NCBI RefSeq assembly: GCF_000384315.1
Contig: NZ_ARVW01000001.1
Location: 1,559,746 to 1,623,745, forward strand
Length of the DNA stretch: 64,000 nucleotides
Origin: Amycolatopsis nigrescens CSC17Ta-90
Lineage (GTDB): Bacteria; Actinomycetota; Actinomycetes; Mycobacteriales; Pseudonocardiaceae
Direction: 5' to 3'
The notes under the pieces are model-generated. The model saw only the letters and a program-made list of their open reading frames with translations. It had not been told where the DNA came from and did not search any database. Made by a program: the position numbers and the translations under genes. Position 1 is the first letter of the stretch. The number at the start of each line of letters is the position of its first letter. This document shows positions 25,666-34,557 of the stretch, piece after piece.

Positions 25666-27780
25666 ATGGACGCCGACGCGCGCAATACCGCCTGGCTGAA
25701 CACCGCGGAGACGGTGGTGCAGGCCGGAACCGTGGTCGGCGGGGTGCATCTGCACCAGGCGGCACGGCAGGCACCGGTGGTGCCGCGGCAGTTGCCCTTC
25801 GCACCGAGATGGCTGGTGGCGCGGGAGCGGGAGACGGCCGATCTGACCACCGCACTGGAGCACGGCACCGAAGCGAGCGAAATGGTGCTGCTGGCGGTCG
25901 AAGGCCAGGGCGGGGTCGGCAAGTCCGCGCTAGCCCTGCACTGGGCGTCCGGAAATCTCGACCGCTTCCCGGACGGCCAGCTCTACGCCGACCTCGGCGG
26001 CTTCGACCCGTCCGGCGCGCCCGCGTCCCCGCTTTCGGTGCTGCACGGTTTCCTCGGCGCGTTCGGGGTGGCGCCCGCGGCCTTCCCGGTGGACCAGAAC
26101 GCGGCGGCGGCGCTGTACCGGAGCGTGCTCGCGGACAAGCGGGTGCTCGTGGTGCTGGACAACGCGGCCGACACCGAGCAGGTGCTCCCGCTGCTGCCCG
26201 GCAGCCCGTCCGGCGCGGTGCTGGTGACCAGCCGGACCGGCCTGACCGGGCTGCGGCTGCGGGGCGCGACCACGCTCCGGCTCGACGTGCTGCCCAGGGA
26301 CGGGGCGCGCGAGCTGCTGGTCCGGCAGCTTGGCGGCGAAGCCGTGGCCGCCGACCCCCGTGCCGCGGACCTGCTGCTGGACTGCTGCGCGGGGCTGCCG
26401 CTCGCGGTCGCGCTGGTCGCGGCACGCACCGCCGGCAATCCGGACCTGCCGCTGTCCGTGGTCGCCGACGAGCTGTGGGACACCCGCGAGCGGCTGGACG
26501 CGTTCGACGCCGGGGACGGTTCGGCGGATCTGCGGGCCGCGCTCTCCTGGTCGTACCAGGCACTGAGCGGCGACCAGGCCGGCGGCTTCCGGCTGCTCGG
26601 CAAGGCGCCGGCCGCGGAGCTGGCGCCGGCCGCGGTGGCCAGCCTGCTCGCCCTGCCCCCACGCCTGGCTTCGGCGCTACTGCGGTCGCTGGAGCAGAAG
26701 AACCTGGTGCGGCAGCACCGGCCGAAACGTTTCCGGATGCACGACCTGGTGCGGCTGTACGCGGCCGAGCTGGCCGACGCGACGGACCCGCCGGCGGAAC
26801 TCGCCGCCGCAACCCAGCGCCTGACCGACTTCTACCTGCACACCGCGGCCGCGGCCGACCGGCTGCTCTACCCGCATCGCACGCGGGTTGAGCTGCCTCC
26901 AGGCACGGAAGGCTGCACCCCGGTCCCGCTGTCGGACGAGGCCGAAGCACTCGACTGGTTCGCCGCCGAACACCAGCAGATCCTGGCGGTGCACCGGGCC
27001 GCCGCCCGGCACGGCTGGACCGAGCGGGTGTGGCAGCTCGCCCGCGCACTCGACACCTACCAGTACCGGCGCGGGCTGCTGCGGGACAACGTCGAGACCG
27101 CGCGGATGGGTGCGGCCGCCGCGGAGCGGACCGGCTCCCCGCAGGTCCGGGTGCTCGCCTACCGCCAGCTCGGCCGTGCCTGCACGCGGGCGGGAGAACT
27201 GGACGAGGCGCTGTCCTGGCTGACCGTCGCGCTCTCGCAGCCGAGCGGTCAGGACGATCCCGAGAACAGGGCGCACACGCACCACGATCTCGCGCGGGCG
27301 CACTCGCTGCGCGCGGACCACCAGGCCGCGATCCGGCACGCCACGGCCGCCTTGGAGCTGTACCAGGCGAGCGGGAACACGGTGGGCGAGGCGCACGCGC
27401 TGAACGCGGTCGGGCGGCAGTACGCCGCGCTCGGCGACCACGCCCACGCGCACCGGTGCTGCGCCGAGGCGCTCGCGCTGCACGAGCGGCTGGGAAACTC
27501 CAGCGGCACCGCGGCGACCCTGGACAACCTCGGGTTCATCGCTGCTCTGGCCGGTCGCCCCGAAGAGGCGGAACAGCGGTACTCGAGCGCGCTGGAGCTG
27601 TGCCGCCGGCACGGCAACAGCTACTTCGAGGCGGAGGTGACCGAGCACCTCGCGGACACGCAGCTGGCTCGCGGCCGCACGGCGGAGGGCGCCCGGTCGC
27701 TGCGGCGGACCTACCGGCTCTACGTGGCCCAGCATCGTCTGCCGGACGCCGAGCGGGTGCGGCAGCGGCTCGCCGGCTGA
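25666..27780 (+). CDS. STAND NTPase: NB-ARC plus TPR protein
   Basis: 704 residues from ATG 25666. The N-terminal 40 residues include ETVVQAGTVVGGVHLHQ, a short motif often seen before NB-ARC domains in actinomycetes. The NB-ARC domain has Walker A GQGGVGKSALAL (Lys86), Walker B RVLVVLDNAAD and the GLPLAV motif. From about residue 400 the chain is helical with TPR-like repeats (AHALNAVGRQYAALGDHAHAH, TLDNLGFIAALAGRPEEAEQ). There is no DNA-binding domain, so it is not an AfsR/SARP regulator. STAND proteins oligomerise on sensing a ligand; the effector may be another protein. It faces a TIR/SEFIR-TPR gene whose stop lies 62 bp away. Confidence 0.85.
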   Translation: MDADARNTAWLNTAETVVQAGTVVGGVHLHQAARQAPVVPRQLPFAPRWLVARERETADLTTALEHGTEASEMVLLAVEGQGGVGKSALALHWASGNLDRFPDGQLYADLGGFDPSGAPASPLSVLHGFLGAFGVAPAAFPVDQNAAAALYRSVLADKRVLVVLDNAADTEQVLPLLPGSPSGAVLVTSRTGLTGLRLRGATTLRLDVLPRDGARELLVRQLGGEAVAADPRAADLLLDCCAGLPLAVALVAARTAGNPDLPLSVVADELWDTRERLDAFDAGDGSADLRAALSWSYQALSGDQAGGFRLLGKAPAAELAPAAVASLLALPPRLASALLRSLEQKNLVRQHRPKRFRMHDLVRLYAAELADATDPPAELAAATQRLTDFYLHTAAAADRLLYPHRTRVELPPGTEGCTPVPLSDEAEALDWFAAEHQQILAVHRAAARHGWTERVWQLARALDTYQYRRGLLRDNVETARMGAAAAERTGSPQVRVLAYRQLGRACTRAGELDEALSWLTVALSQPSGQDDPENRAHTHHDLARAHSLRADHQAAIRHATAALELYQASGNTVGEAHALNAVGRQYAALGDHAHAHRCCAEALALHERLGNSSGTAATLDNLGFIAALAGRPEEAEQRYSSALELCRRHGNSYFEAEVTEHLADTQLARGRTAEGARSLRRTYRLYVAQHRLPDAERVRQRLAG

Positions 27781-27795
27781 GGGCCGGTGCTCAGT

Positions 27796-27844
27796 GCCGT
27801 TCGAAGCCGTTCGAAAGCCGGTCAAAGCCGTGCAAAGCCGTTCA
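27796..27844. repeat. Five tandem degenerate decamers
   Basis: GCCGTTCGAA, GCCGTTCGAAA, GCCGGTCAAA, GCCGTGCAAA and GCCGTTCA follow one another between the convergent NB-ARC and TIR genes. The last unit contains the stop codon of the TIR gene. Period 10-11 bp, about one helical turn. Confidence 0.7.
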
Positions 27845-29521
27845 GCCGTGGTGCCGCACCTTCCGCACGATGTCCCGCCATTCGGCCTGCCGGGTCCAGC
27901 GGCTGCCGGTCCGTTCTTCGATCCGCCTGCTGCGCTCGCCGACCGCGAGCAGCCGCTCCAGTGGATCCGGGAACAGCCGTTCGAACACCTTGATGTCCCC
28001 GCGGTAGACGCCGACCGTCTCCGGCGCGAGCTTGATCAGCAGCCAGCGGCAGCCGGCGACCGAATAGGGCAGCTTGAGCTCGTCGAAGATCTTCAGCGCG
28101 ATCTCCGCGTCCCTCGCCGCGTTCATCGCGGCGTCGGGCCCACCCTCCTTCAGCCGCAGCCGGGCCCTGGCCAGATGCGCGCAACCGAGCAGTTCCAGGT
28201 ACGACGCCCCGTCCGCGACGTGCTGCCCGAGCGATCTGATCGCCTTGTCCACGAACTCCCAGGCCAATGTCAGCCCGCCCCGCGCGATGGCGATCTCCGC
28301 CCGCAGGATCAGCAGCTCGTGGTACTCCCTGGCCCGGTCCGGGGTCAGATAGCCGACGGCCCGGTCGGCCAGCTTGTTCGCCTGCCGCAGCGCGCCGCGC
28401 TGGTTGGACAGCCGGTACCTGGTGAAGCAGATGTGCGCCAGCACCTTGGTGCACACCCCGACCTCGTACACGGCGCGCGTCATCCCGGTGAACATGGTGA
28501 TCGCGGCTTCGGTGCTGTCCGCGGCCAGGTGCAGGTGGTACTCGCGGGCCTCGCACGGCGCGTCCTCGGCGAGGCCGCGGTGCAGCACGCCGAGGAACCC
28601 CTTGCCCAGCGCGACCAGCCACCGGTCGTCGCATTCCTTGGCCAGCCCGATCCCGTCGTGCACGGCCTGCAGCGCGGCTTGCAGCTCGTGCCGCCGGTGC
28701 AGATGCCATGCCCTGCCACGGATCAGGATGACCGCCTTCATCCGCTTCTCCTGCTCCGAAAGGTCGGTGTCCTGAAGCGCGGCCAGGCAGCGGTCGCACA
28801 CCTCGCGCATCAGGCCGGCGTCACCGGCGGACTTGATGATCCTTTCCACCGCGGGAAATCCGCGGACGAAGTCGGTTCCGCCGACGTCGCCGTTCCCGGC
28901 GACGTCGAGCCATTCGCGCACCAGCACCAGGTCGTCACCGGAGGACGGGGCCGCCGCCTCCAGGTCGCACACCACCTCACGCAGGCCCCGCACCGCCAGA
29001 CCACCGCCGCGGTCCTGGATCCGCGCCGGGTCGAGCACTGAGCCCGGTGCCGAACCGGGCGATGGGCCGGACAACGGCCGTAGCGCCAGCAACCGTCGCA
29101 CGATCTGGTCGACCCCGTCCGCGGTGCCCGGATCGAACCTGGCGATCACCAGGTTCTTCAGCACCGCGGGCGCGAGATCGGCGGAGAAACCGGGGTCCGC
29201 CACCGGAATCACCGGGCACCGGTCCGCCTCGGTGTGGTCGAAGATCTTCTGCAGCAGGATCCGGCTCTCGAAGAGAACCCCCTTGCGGCAGGCCGAGGTG
29301 TCACCACGGCCGAACCGCCGCACATAGTCCGGGGAAAGCACGCAGAGCACCGGGTTGCCGGCCACCCCGTTGGCGATCCACTCCGGCAGCGAGGACGGGT
29401 TGTCCACCGGGAGGTCCCGGTCCCAGAGCACTTCGACACCACGTTGCCGCAAAGCGGCAACCAGCGACTGGCTGATCACCCTCCCCAGGTCGTCGTGGGC
29501 ATAACTGATGATGACCCTCAC
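27842..29521 (-). CDS. TIR/SEFIR-domain protein with TPR-like C-terminus
   Basis: 559 residues from GTG 29521 with GGAGG seven bases upstream. Residues 1-150 are a TIR/SEFIR fold: VIISYAHDD at the first strand, SLVAALRQRGVEVLWDRDLP, then WIANGVAGNPVLCVLSPDYVRRF and ESRILLQKIF. The Glu in LPEWIANGV is where NADase TIRs keep their catalytic Glu, but the ESRILLQ pattern is more SEFIR-like. The remaining 400 residues are helical and TPR-like. Such proteins bridge sensing to an effector; several TIR-STAND systems are antiviral (established for other families). Its partner may be the convergent NB-ARC protein. Confidence 0.78.
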   Translation of the reverse strand: MRVIISYAHDDLGRVISQSLVAALRQRGVEVLWDRDLPVDNPSSLPEWIANGVAGNPVLCVLSPDYVRRFGRGDTSACRKGVLFESRILLQKIFDHTEADRCPVIPVADPGFSADLAPAVLKNLVIARFDPGTADGVDQIVRRLLALRPLSGPSPGSAPGSVLDPARIQDRGGGLAVRGLREVVCDLEAAAPSSGDDLVLVREWLDVAGNGDVGGTDFVRGFPAVERIIKSAGDAGLMREVCDRCLAALQDTDLSEQEKRMKAVILIRGRAWHLHRRHELQAALQAVHDGIGLAKECDDRWLVALGKGFLGVLHRGLAEDAPCEAREYHLHLAADSTEAAITMFTGMTRAVYEVGVCTKVLAHICFTRYRLSNQRGALRQANKLADRAVGYLTPDRAREYHELLILRAEIAIARGGLTLAWEFVDKAIRSLGQHVADGASYLELLGCAHLARARLRLKEGGPDAAMNAARDAEIALKIFDELKLPYSVAGCRWLLIKLAPETVGVYRGDIKVFERLFPDPLERLLAVGERSRRIEERTGSRWTRQAEWRDIVRKVRHHG

Positions 29522-29747
29522 TCGAGTTCCTCCAGAAACGACGCGGCGTGCGGAACCGCTCGCGCACGGCCGATAGCGACTTCGGTTGCGGCGCGCCCAG
29601 GAGGCCCGGAGTTCGTCGCACGGACGAGCGACGTCGTCGACCACTACCGGGACGGGGGCAGCCACTGGAGGCGGTGAGGTCGTATGCTGAACTTCGGCAG
29701 TACGCTCACGCCTCGCGATACGGTGAGTCAAGTGGGTATTGCCACTC

Positions 29748-29781
29748 GGGCGGCTTCTGTTGCAGCAGGAGCCGCCCTTTT
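29748..29781 (+). terminator. Stem-loop with T-tract on the + strand, no + gene upstream
   Basis: GGGCGGCT (29748-29755) pairs with AGCCGCCC (29770-29777) and TTTT follows. It points rightward, although both flanking genes are on the minus strand. It lies 15 bp from the stop of the XRE gene, so it could serve that gene weakly in reverse, or end an unseen short RNA. The rest of 29522-29795 holds the promoter side of the TIR gene. Confidence 0.5.
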
Positions 29782-29795
29782 ACGAGCTGCCTATC

Positions 29796-30662
29796 TCATC
29801 CTTCCTCCAGCCTGCGCAGTGCCTTGTCGATCATCTCCGGCGTCTCTTCCGCCGGTAGCGCGGCCTTCTCCAAGCCGAAGAACAGCTTGGTGTACTCGTT
29901 CACCTTGTCCACGCTCGCGCTGTCGTCGAACAGAGCGTCCTGGTCCGGCTGGTCCAGCGACAGCGCGTAGTCGTTCACCTGGTCGGAAAGTTCGAGAATG
30001 ACGAACGAATTCTCCATCCCCGGCACGACCCCCGCCTTGAAGGGCAAGATCTGGATGGTCACGTTGGGCCGCGCCGCCACGTCCCGCAGATGCTGCAACT
30101 GCTCGCGCCACCCGTCTGGCTCGGTGACCCGCCGGTAGAGCACCGACTCGTCCAGGATGAAGTAGTGCTCCAGTTCCTGGTTGGCCAGTCGCTCCTGCCG
30201 GGTGCGCCGCATCGTGACGCCTCGTTCGGCCTTCTCCTTGTCACCCGACGAACGCAGGACCAGTGAGCGGGTATAGGCGGGCACCTGCAGCAACGCCGGC
30301 ACGAGCCGGAACTGGAACTGGCGGATGCGGACGGCGGAGGCCTCGAGCCCCAGGAATTTGACGAACACGGGCGAGGAGGTTCGCCGGTATTGATCCCACC
30401 AGGCGGGCTGCTTGCTCTCCCTGGCCATCTCGACGTAGGTCTCGACCCGGTCCCGGTCCGTGATCCCGTAGTGCAGCAGCAGAGCCTTGAGGTCGGTGAT
30501 GGACAGGCCCACCGAACCGTTCTCGACGCGGATGAGCTTCGACACCGACCACTCGAGCGCCTCGGCCACATCCTTCTGGGTGAGCTTCAGGGCGTCTCGG
30601 GCTTCTCGTAGAGCCGCCAGCAAGCGCCGTTGGCTGCTCAGCGGAGAATGCGCCCTCGTCAT
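29796..30662 (-). CDS. XRE-family regulator with DUF5753
   Basis: 288 residues from ATG 30662. The N-terminal HTH is LREARDALKLTQKDVAEALEWSVSKLIRVENGSV (read in parts). The rest is DUF5753 (WWDQYRRTSSPVFVKFLGLEASA, LVPALLQVPAYTRSL, LPFKAGVVPGMENSFVILE), the typical partner of DUF397 proteins in WhiJ/BldB-like pairs of Streptomyces. The DUF397 gene is 302 bp upstream on the same strand. A 15-bp palindrome lies in its leader (30689-30703) and related sites are further upstream, so autoregulation is likely. Role in development or secondary metabolism is inferred from family. Confidence 0.9.
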   Translation of the reverse strand: MTRAHSPLSSQRRLLAALREARDALKLTQKDVAEALEWSVSKLIRVENGSVGLSITDLKALLLHYGITDRDRVETYVEMARESKQPAWWDQYRRTSSPVFVKFLGLEASAVRIRQFQFRLVPALLQVPAYTRSLVLRSSGDKEKAERGVTMRRTRQERLANQELEHYFILDESVLYRRVTEPDGWREQLQHLRDVAARPNVTIQILPFKAGVVPGMENSFVILELSDQVNDYALSLDQPDQDALFDDSASVDKVNEYTKLFFGLEKAALPAEETPEMIDKALRRLEEG

Positions 30663-30688
30663 GATCCAATACCCTCCCGTCGGCAAAT

Positions 30689-30703
30689 GTGGCAACCTGC
30701 CAC
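30689..30703. promoter_or_regulatory. 15-bp palindrome, candidate XRE operator
   Basis: GTGGCA-ACC-TGCCAC, 26 bp upstream of the XRE start codon. It shares the form GCA-N3-TGC with three sites at 30796, 30812 and 30840. Confidence 0.6.
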
Positions 30704-30776
30704 CTAGCAGAACGATAGCACCCCTTGTGAGGACAGTCACCTCGCCAGCCGGAAATCCGCGCGATGGCAGATTGAG

Positions 30777-30852
30777 TTAGGTCAGATTGACCTAAGGCAA
30801 GCTGCCTCCGAGCAAGCTGCGCCGGTGCAAAACGCGTCAGGGCAGGCTGCCC
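30777..30852. promoter_or_regulatory. Operator cluster in the DUF397-XRE intergenic region
   Basis: The 302-bp stretch 30663-30964 has no gene but is dense in palindromes. TTAGGTCA-GAT-TGACCTAA (30777-30795) is a perfect 8-bp repeat. GGCA-AGC-TGCC (30796-30806), GCA-AGC-TGC (30812-30820) and GGGCA-GGC-TGCCC (30840-30852) repeat the form of the site in front of the XRE start. These probably bind the XRE regulator. Confidence 0.55.
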
Positions 30853-30899
30853 TATGCAGAGCGAAGGCTGGCAACGCGACTGCTGGCGCGCAGATAAAA

Positions 30900-30937
30900 G
30901 CCCTGGTCACGACGTTGCCAGCGGTCGTGACCAGGGC
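30900..30937 (-). terminator. Rho-independent terminator of the DUF397 gene
   Basis: A perfect 14-bp stem (30900-30913 with 30924-30937, starting GCCCTGGTCACG), 28 bp after the DUF397 stop. Read on the minus strand it is followed by CTTTTATC. Confidence 0.8.
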
Positions 30938-30964
30938 AGTGGTTTGAGGATGGCCGAGATCAGC

Positions 30965-31201
30965 TCAGTGTTCTTGCCGATCTTGCCTGGCGCAAACGGT
31001 CAGGAAAGCCGACCAGACCGAAGGGGCGAAATCCAGGCGCGGGCCAGGGCTCTTGGAGTCCCGCACCAGGACCCGCGCGGGCGTCATGGCGATCTCCACG
31101 CAGTCGCCGTCGTCCGCCTTTTCGTCGCTCGCGGAACTCTTCACCCACCTGAGCCCCGACGACTCGATCTCCACCGGGTGTCGCCTGTCCCGCTGAGCCA
31201 C
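30965..31201 (-). CDS. DUF397 protein
   Basis: 78 residues from GTG 31201; a later in-frame GTG at 31174 is possible. The core RWVKSSAS-GDCVEIAM-VLVRDSKSPGP-WSAFL is the full DUF397 pattern. These small proteins are almost always encoded next to XRE/DUF5753 regulators and modulate them in Streptomyces development. Here the order is DUF397 first, then XRE, with a terminator between, so the pair is not a simple operon. Confidence 0.85.
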   Translation of the reverse strand: MAQRDRRHPVEIESSGLRWVKSSASDEKADDGDCVEIAMTPARVLVRDSKSPGPRLDFAPSVWSAFLTVCARQDRQEH

Positions 31202-31383
31202 GTGTGCCCCCGATCGTCAACGGTCGCGCGTCCGACCTTTCGGCTGATGCAACGGCCCGCGTTCGATCCCCGCCCGGCGGGCCGCTTTCAGGTTAAAGGC
31301 ACACCGTGATCGTTAACACCGCCGAGAGAAGGATCGATACGGGTCAGTAGTCAAGAAACCGCTGCTTACCTTGTCAGCTAAGA

Positions 31384-31416
31384 AAGTCACCATCGCCGCG
31401 CGGGCGATGGTGACTT
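31384..31416 (-). terminator. Terminator of the conservon-P450 operon
   Basis: A perfect 14-bp stem (31384-31397, AAGTCACCATCGCC, with 31403-31416), 56 bp after the second P450 stop. On the minus strand TTTCTTAG follows. The remainder of 31202-31472 shows no gene and includes the DUF397 promoter side. Confidence 0.75.
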
Positions 31417-31472
31417 CTCCGGTACTGCCGCCCGGTGCCCTCGAATACCTCCGAATGCCGCCGGATGCCGGT

Positions 31473-32711
31473 TCAGCCGCCGGCGAGATCGTGCAGTGCG
31501 GCGGGTAGCACGCGGTGGCCGTTGGAGATGAACGACGGGACCGGCTGCAGTTCGCCGGCGGGCACCGCGAGTGCGAGCTCCGGGAACCGCGCGAACAGGG
31601 CCGGCAACGCGATCTCCGCTTCGAGCCTGGCCAGCGGCGCGCCGAGGCAGTAGTGCACCCCGTGGCCGAACGCGAGGTGTGTCTTGTCCTCGCGGGTGAT
31701 GTCGAACCGGTCGGCGCTCTCCCCGTGACGGGCGCTGTCGCGGCCTGCCGCGGCGTAGGCGGCGACGATCGCTTCGCCCCGGCGGATGGTGATCCCGTCG
31801 AGCTCGATGTCCTCAACCGCGTAGCGCAACGGCAGGTTCGCCACCGGCGCCTGCCAGCGCAGGGTTTCGTCGATCACGTCCTGCCACGAGCGGACGCCGT
31901 CGAGCACCAGCCGCAGCTGCTCGGGATGGGTGAGCAGCGAGGTGATGGCGTGGTCGAGCAGGTTGACGGTGGTCTCGTGGCCCGCCGAGATCACCAGGAT
32001 CAGGGTGTCGATCAGCTCGGCCTCTTCCAGCCGGGAACCGTCGTCGTCGCGGACGCCGATCAGGCCGCTGGCGAGGTCGTCGCCGGGGTTGGCCCGCTTC
32101 TCCGCGACCAGCTCACCGAGGATGCGGTACATCTCCTGACCGTTGGCCAGCGCCTCCTCCGGGGTGGCCGCCGTGTTGAACACCCCGTCGACGGCCTGGC
32201 GCAGCCCTGGCCGCGCCTCGTCCGGGATGCCGAACAGACGGCAGATCACCTCGATCGGCAGCGGATAGGCGAAACCCTCCCGCAGGTCCACGTTCTCCGG
32301 CCGCTGGCTCGCGGCGAGCCGGTCGAGCAGGCCGGTGGTGATCTCCTCGATCCCCGGCCGCAGCGCCTCGGTGCGGCGCGGGGTGAACGCCTTGGACACC
32401 AGCGAACGCAGCCGCCGGTGGTCACCGCCGTAAGCGGTGAACATGTTCTGCACGGAGACCCAGATGTGCAACGGCCAGTCTTCCGGGATCTCGCCGCCCG
32501 CGAAGGCGGGCCAGTGCTGCCGGGCGTCCTTGGAGACGCGCTGGTCGCTCAGCAGCTGCCGGAGCAGCTCCAGGCTGGTCACCGACCATGCCACCACCTG
32601 ACCAGGGAGTTCCACCAGCGTCGCGGGGCCGAGCTTGCTGAGCTCGGCGGCTTCGGCCTGGATGTCGCTGCCGGCGGGGTCGAGGACGAAGGGGCGGTCT
32701 GAGCGGTCCAT
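31473..32711 (-). CDS. Cytochrome P450, CYP154-like (conservon partner)
   Basis: 412 residues from ATG 32711, with AGGAG eight bases upstream. All P450 signatures are intact: I-helix [12 protein letters not shown]-helix ExxR as DETLRW and heme loop [15 protein letters not shown] with the Cys ligand. The N-terminus ([20 protein letters not shown]) is soluble-type. In Streptomyces coelicolor, CYP154 genes follow CYP157 genes in several conservons (established knowledge); the same order here suggests CYP154. Its first 133 bases overlap the end of the CYP157-like gene in another frame. Substrate unknown. Confidence 0.88.
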   Translation of the reverse strand: MDRSDRPFVLDPAGSDIQAEAAELSKLGPATLVELPGQVVAWSVTSLELLRQLLSDQRVSKDARQHWPAFAGGEIPEDWPLHIWVSVQNMFTAYGGDHRRLRSLVSKAFTPRRTEALRPGIEEITTGLLDRLAASQRPENVDLREGFAYPLPIEVICRLFGIPDEARPGLRQAVDGVFNTAATPEEALANGQEMYRILGELVAEKRANPGDDLASGLIGVRDDDGSRLEEAELIDTLILVISAGHETTVNLLDHAITSLLTHPEQLRLVLDGVRSWQDVIDETLRWQAPVANLPLRYAVEDIELDGITIRRGEAIVAAYAAAGRDSARHGESADRFDITREDKTHLAFGHGVHYCLGAPLARLEAEIALPALFARFPELALAVPAGELQPVPSFISNGHRVLPAALHDLAGG

Positions 32712-33961
32712 CGGCTTTCTCCTGGGGTGTCGGCGAACGGGACGGGCACGGCAACCGGGGTGAAACGCACGGGGAGCGCGGTGAGCGCGCGGTGGAAAGG
32801 ACCCGGCCGCCACACCAGCTCGTCAACGGGGACCGCGAGCTGGACGTCGGGCAGGCCGTCGAGCAGGGTTTCGATGGCGGCGGAGGCGATCAGCCGGGCG
32901 TGCTGCTGGGCCGGGCAGGTGTGCACCCCGGCGCCCCAGGCGAGGTGCGCCCGGTTGCCGGAGCGTTGCTCGGCGACCAGTGCGGGATCGGTGTTGGCGG
33001 CGGCGAAACTGATCACCACCGGCTGGGCGGCCGGCAGCCTGGCGCCGAGGAAGTCGAGATCCGACTGCGGGTAGCTGGCGGAGTAGTTGGCCATCGGCGG
33101 GTCGGTCCAAAGCACCTCGTCGAGTGCCTCCTCCACCGGCAGGCTGCCACCGGAGAGGTCACCGGCGAACCGGTCGTCGGAAAGCAGCAGCCGCACGCCG
33201 TTGGCGATCAGGTTCTGTTCCGGTTCGGTGCCGGCGCCCATCAGCAGGACGAGCTGGTGCAGCATCTCCTCGTCGGTCAGCCGCGCCCGGTGCGCCATCA
33301 TCCAGGACGGCACGTCCGGTCCCGGCTGCCGCCGCTTGAGCGCGATCAGCTCCGCCATGCACCGGGTCAGCTCCGCGTTGGCCTGCTCCGGGTCGATCAT
33401 GTCGAAGATGCCCCGCATGCCCGAGACCAGCCCGTCCCCGATGGCGGGCGGGCAGCCGTAGAGATGGTTGAACACGCGCAGGGACAGCGACATCGCGTAG
33501 TCGTTGAGCAGGTCCGCCGAGCCGGTGGCGGCGAACTCGGCGATCAGCGTCTCGGCGGTCCGCTCGACATAGCCGCGCAGCATGTTGGGGTCGACCCTGG
33601 CGAGGCTGTCGGTCACCGCGCCGCGCAGCCTGGCATGCACGGCACCGTCGGTGAACAGGCAGTTCGGCCGGTACATCATCATCGGCAGCACCGGGCAGTC
33701 CGGCGCGAGCCCCTGCTGCCAGCGGCGGGGGTCCCGCGGGAAAGTGCTGGGGTTGCGCATCACCTCCAGCACGGCGCCGTAGCCAACCACCAGGCTGGCC
33801 GGCACCCCCTCCGCCAGCTCGACCGGCGCGATCGGCCCCTGCCTGCGCAGCTCCTCGTAGGTTCGGGCCGGGTCGGCGGCGAATTCCGGGCCGTACAACG
33901 GCATCCGGCCGTTGTGGGCGGGACAGCCTGGGGACGGCTGCCGTCCGGCGGGTGAGGTCAC
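32579..33961 (-). CDS. cvnE: Cytochrome P450, CYP157-like, lacking ExxR (CvnE)
   Basis: 460 residues from a GTG at 33961 that overlaps the CvnD stop (GTGA). The heme loop is [15 protein letters not shown], with the Cys. The K-helix reads DEVLWTDPP: the Arg of the nearly universal ExxR is Trp. This change is a known feature of CYP157 proteins. The I-helix reads [11 protein letters not shown] rather than AGxxT. The frame continues past the usual P450 end and overlaps the next gene by 133 bases, giving a Ser/Pro/Arg-rich tail of about 50 residues with no homology to P450 folds. It is the fifth gene of the conservon. Confidence 0.88.
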   Translation of the reverse strand: MTSPAGRQPSPGCPAHNGRMPLYGPEFAADPARTYEELRRQGPIAPVELAEGVPASLVVGYGAVLEVMRNPSTFPRDPRRWQQGLAPDCPVLPMMMYRPNCLFTDGAVHARLRGAVTDSLARVDPNMLRGYVERTAETLIAEFAATGSADLLNDYAMSLSLRVFNHLYGCPPAIGDGLVSGMRGIFDMIDPEQANAELTRCMAELIALKRRQPGPDVPSWMMAHRARLTDEEMLHQLVLLMGAGTEPEQNLIANGVRLLLSDDRFAGDLSGGSLPVEEALDEVLWTDPPMANYSASYPQSDLDFLGARLPAAQPVVISFAAANTDPALVAEQRSGNRAHLAWGAGVHTCPAQQHARLIASAAIETLLDGLPDVQLAVPVDELVWRPGPFHRALTALPVRFTPVAVPVPFADTPGESRWTAQTAPSSSTPPAATSRPKPPSSASSAPRRWWNSLVRWWHGR

Positions 33962-34557
33962 ACGAGCTCCTGACGGTTTCGGTTGAACAGGTAGTCGACG
34001 AGGGAGATCAGCGCGTGCGTGGAGGAGACCCGGTCACGGGCGTCGCAGCTGACCAACCTGGTTTCGGGCAGCAGATCGAGGGCGTCGCGGAGTTCCTCGT
34101 CGGGAAAGTTCGGCGCGTCGTCGAACTGGTTGATGGCCACCGCGTACGGCATGTCCAGCTCCTCGAGCAACCCCATGACGTCGAAGGAATGCTCGAGGCG
34201 GCGGGGGTCGGCGAGCACCAGCGCACCGAGCGCGCCGTGCGCGATGTCCTTCCACAGCTGGGTGAAACGCTGCTGTCCCGGCGCGCCGAACAGGTAGAGC
34301 ACCACCTGGTCGCTCAGCGTCAGCCTGCCGAAGTCCAGCGCGACCGTGGTGGTGTTCTTGCCGTGCACCCCGGCGAGGTCGTCCACCAGCGCGCCGGCCT
34401 GGGTCATCGTTTCCTCGGTGCGCAGCGGCCGAATTTCCGACAGCGTGCCGACCATGGTGGTCTTGCCGACGGCGAAATGGCCGACGATCAGGATCTTCAC
34501 CGCCGTGCGCACGGTGTCCCGCAGGTAGACGCCGTCAGATGAGAGCACGGAGGCCAT
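33958..34557 (-). CDS. cvnD: Conservon small GTPase (CvnD)
   Basis: 199 residues from ATG 34557, overlapping the DUF742 gene by 23 bases. Walker A is GHFAVGKTT, the switch II region reads LFGAPGQQRF and the specificity motif is NQFD in place of NKxD. This matches the Streptomyces Cvn GTPases, distant relatives of Ras/MglA. In characterised conservons the GTPase binds the CvnA/B complex at the membrane in a G-protein-coupled-receptor-like arrangement. Confidence 0.93.
   Translation of the reverse strand: MASVLSSDGVYLRDTVRTAVKILIVGHFAVGKTTMVGTLSEIRPLRTEETMTQAGALVDDLAGVHGKNTTTVALDFGRLTLSDQVVLYLFGAPGQQRFTQLWKDIAHGALGALVLADPRRLEHSFDVMGLLEELDMPYAVAINQFDDAPNFPDEELRDALDLLPETRLVSCDARDRVSSTHALISLVDYLFNRNRQELV

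Noticed and set aside
25666..27780. NB-ARC protein as an AfsR/SARP activator
   Set aside because: It lacks the N-terminal OmpR-type DNA-binding and BTAD domains and begins directly with a short motif and the NTPase.
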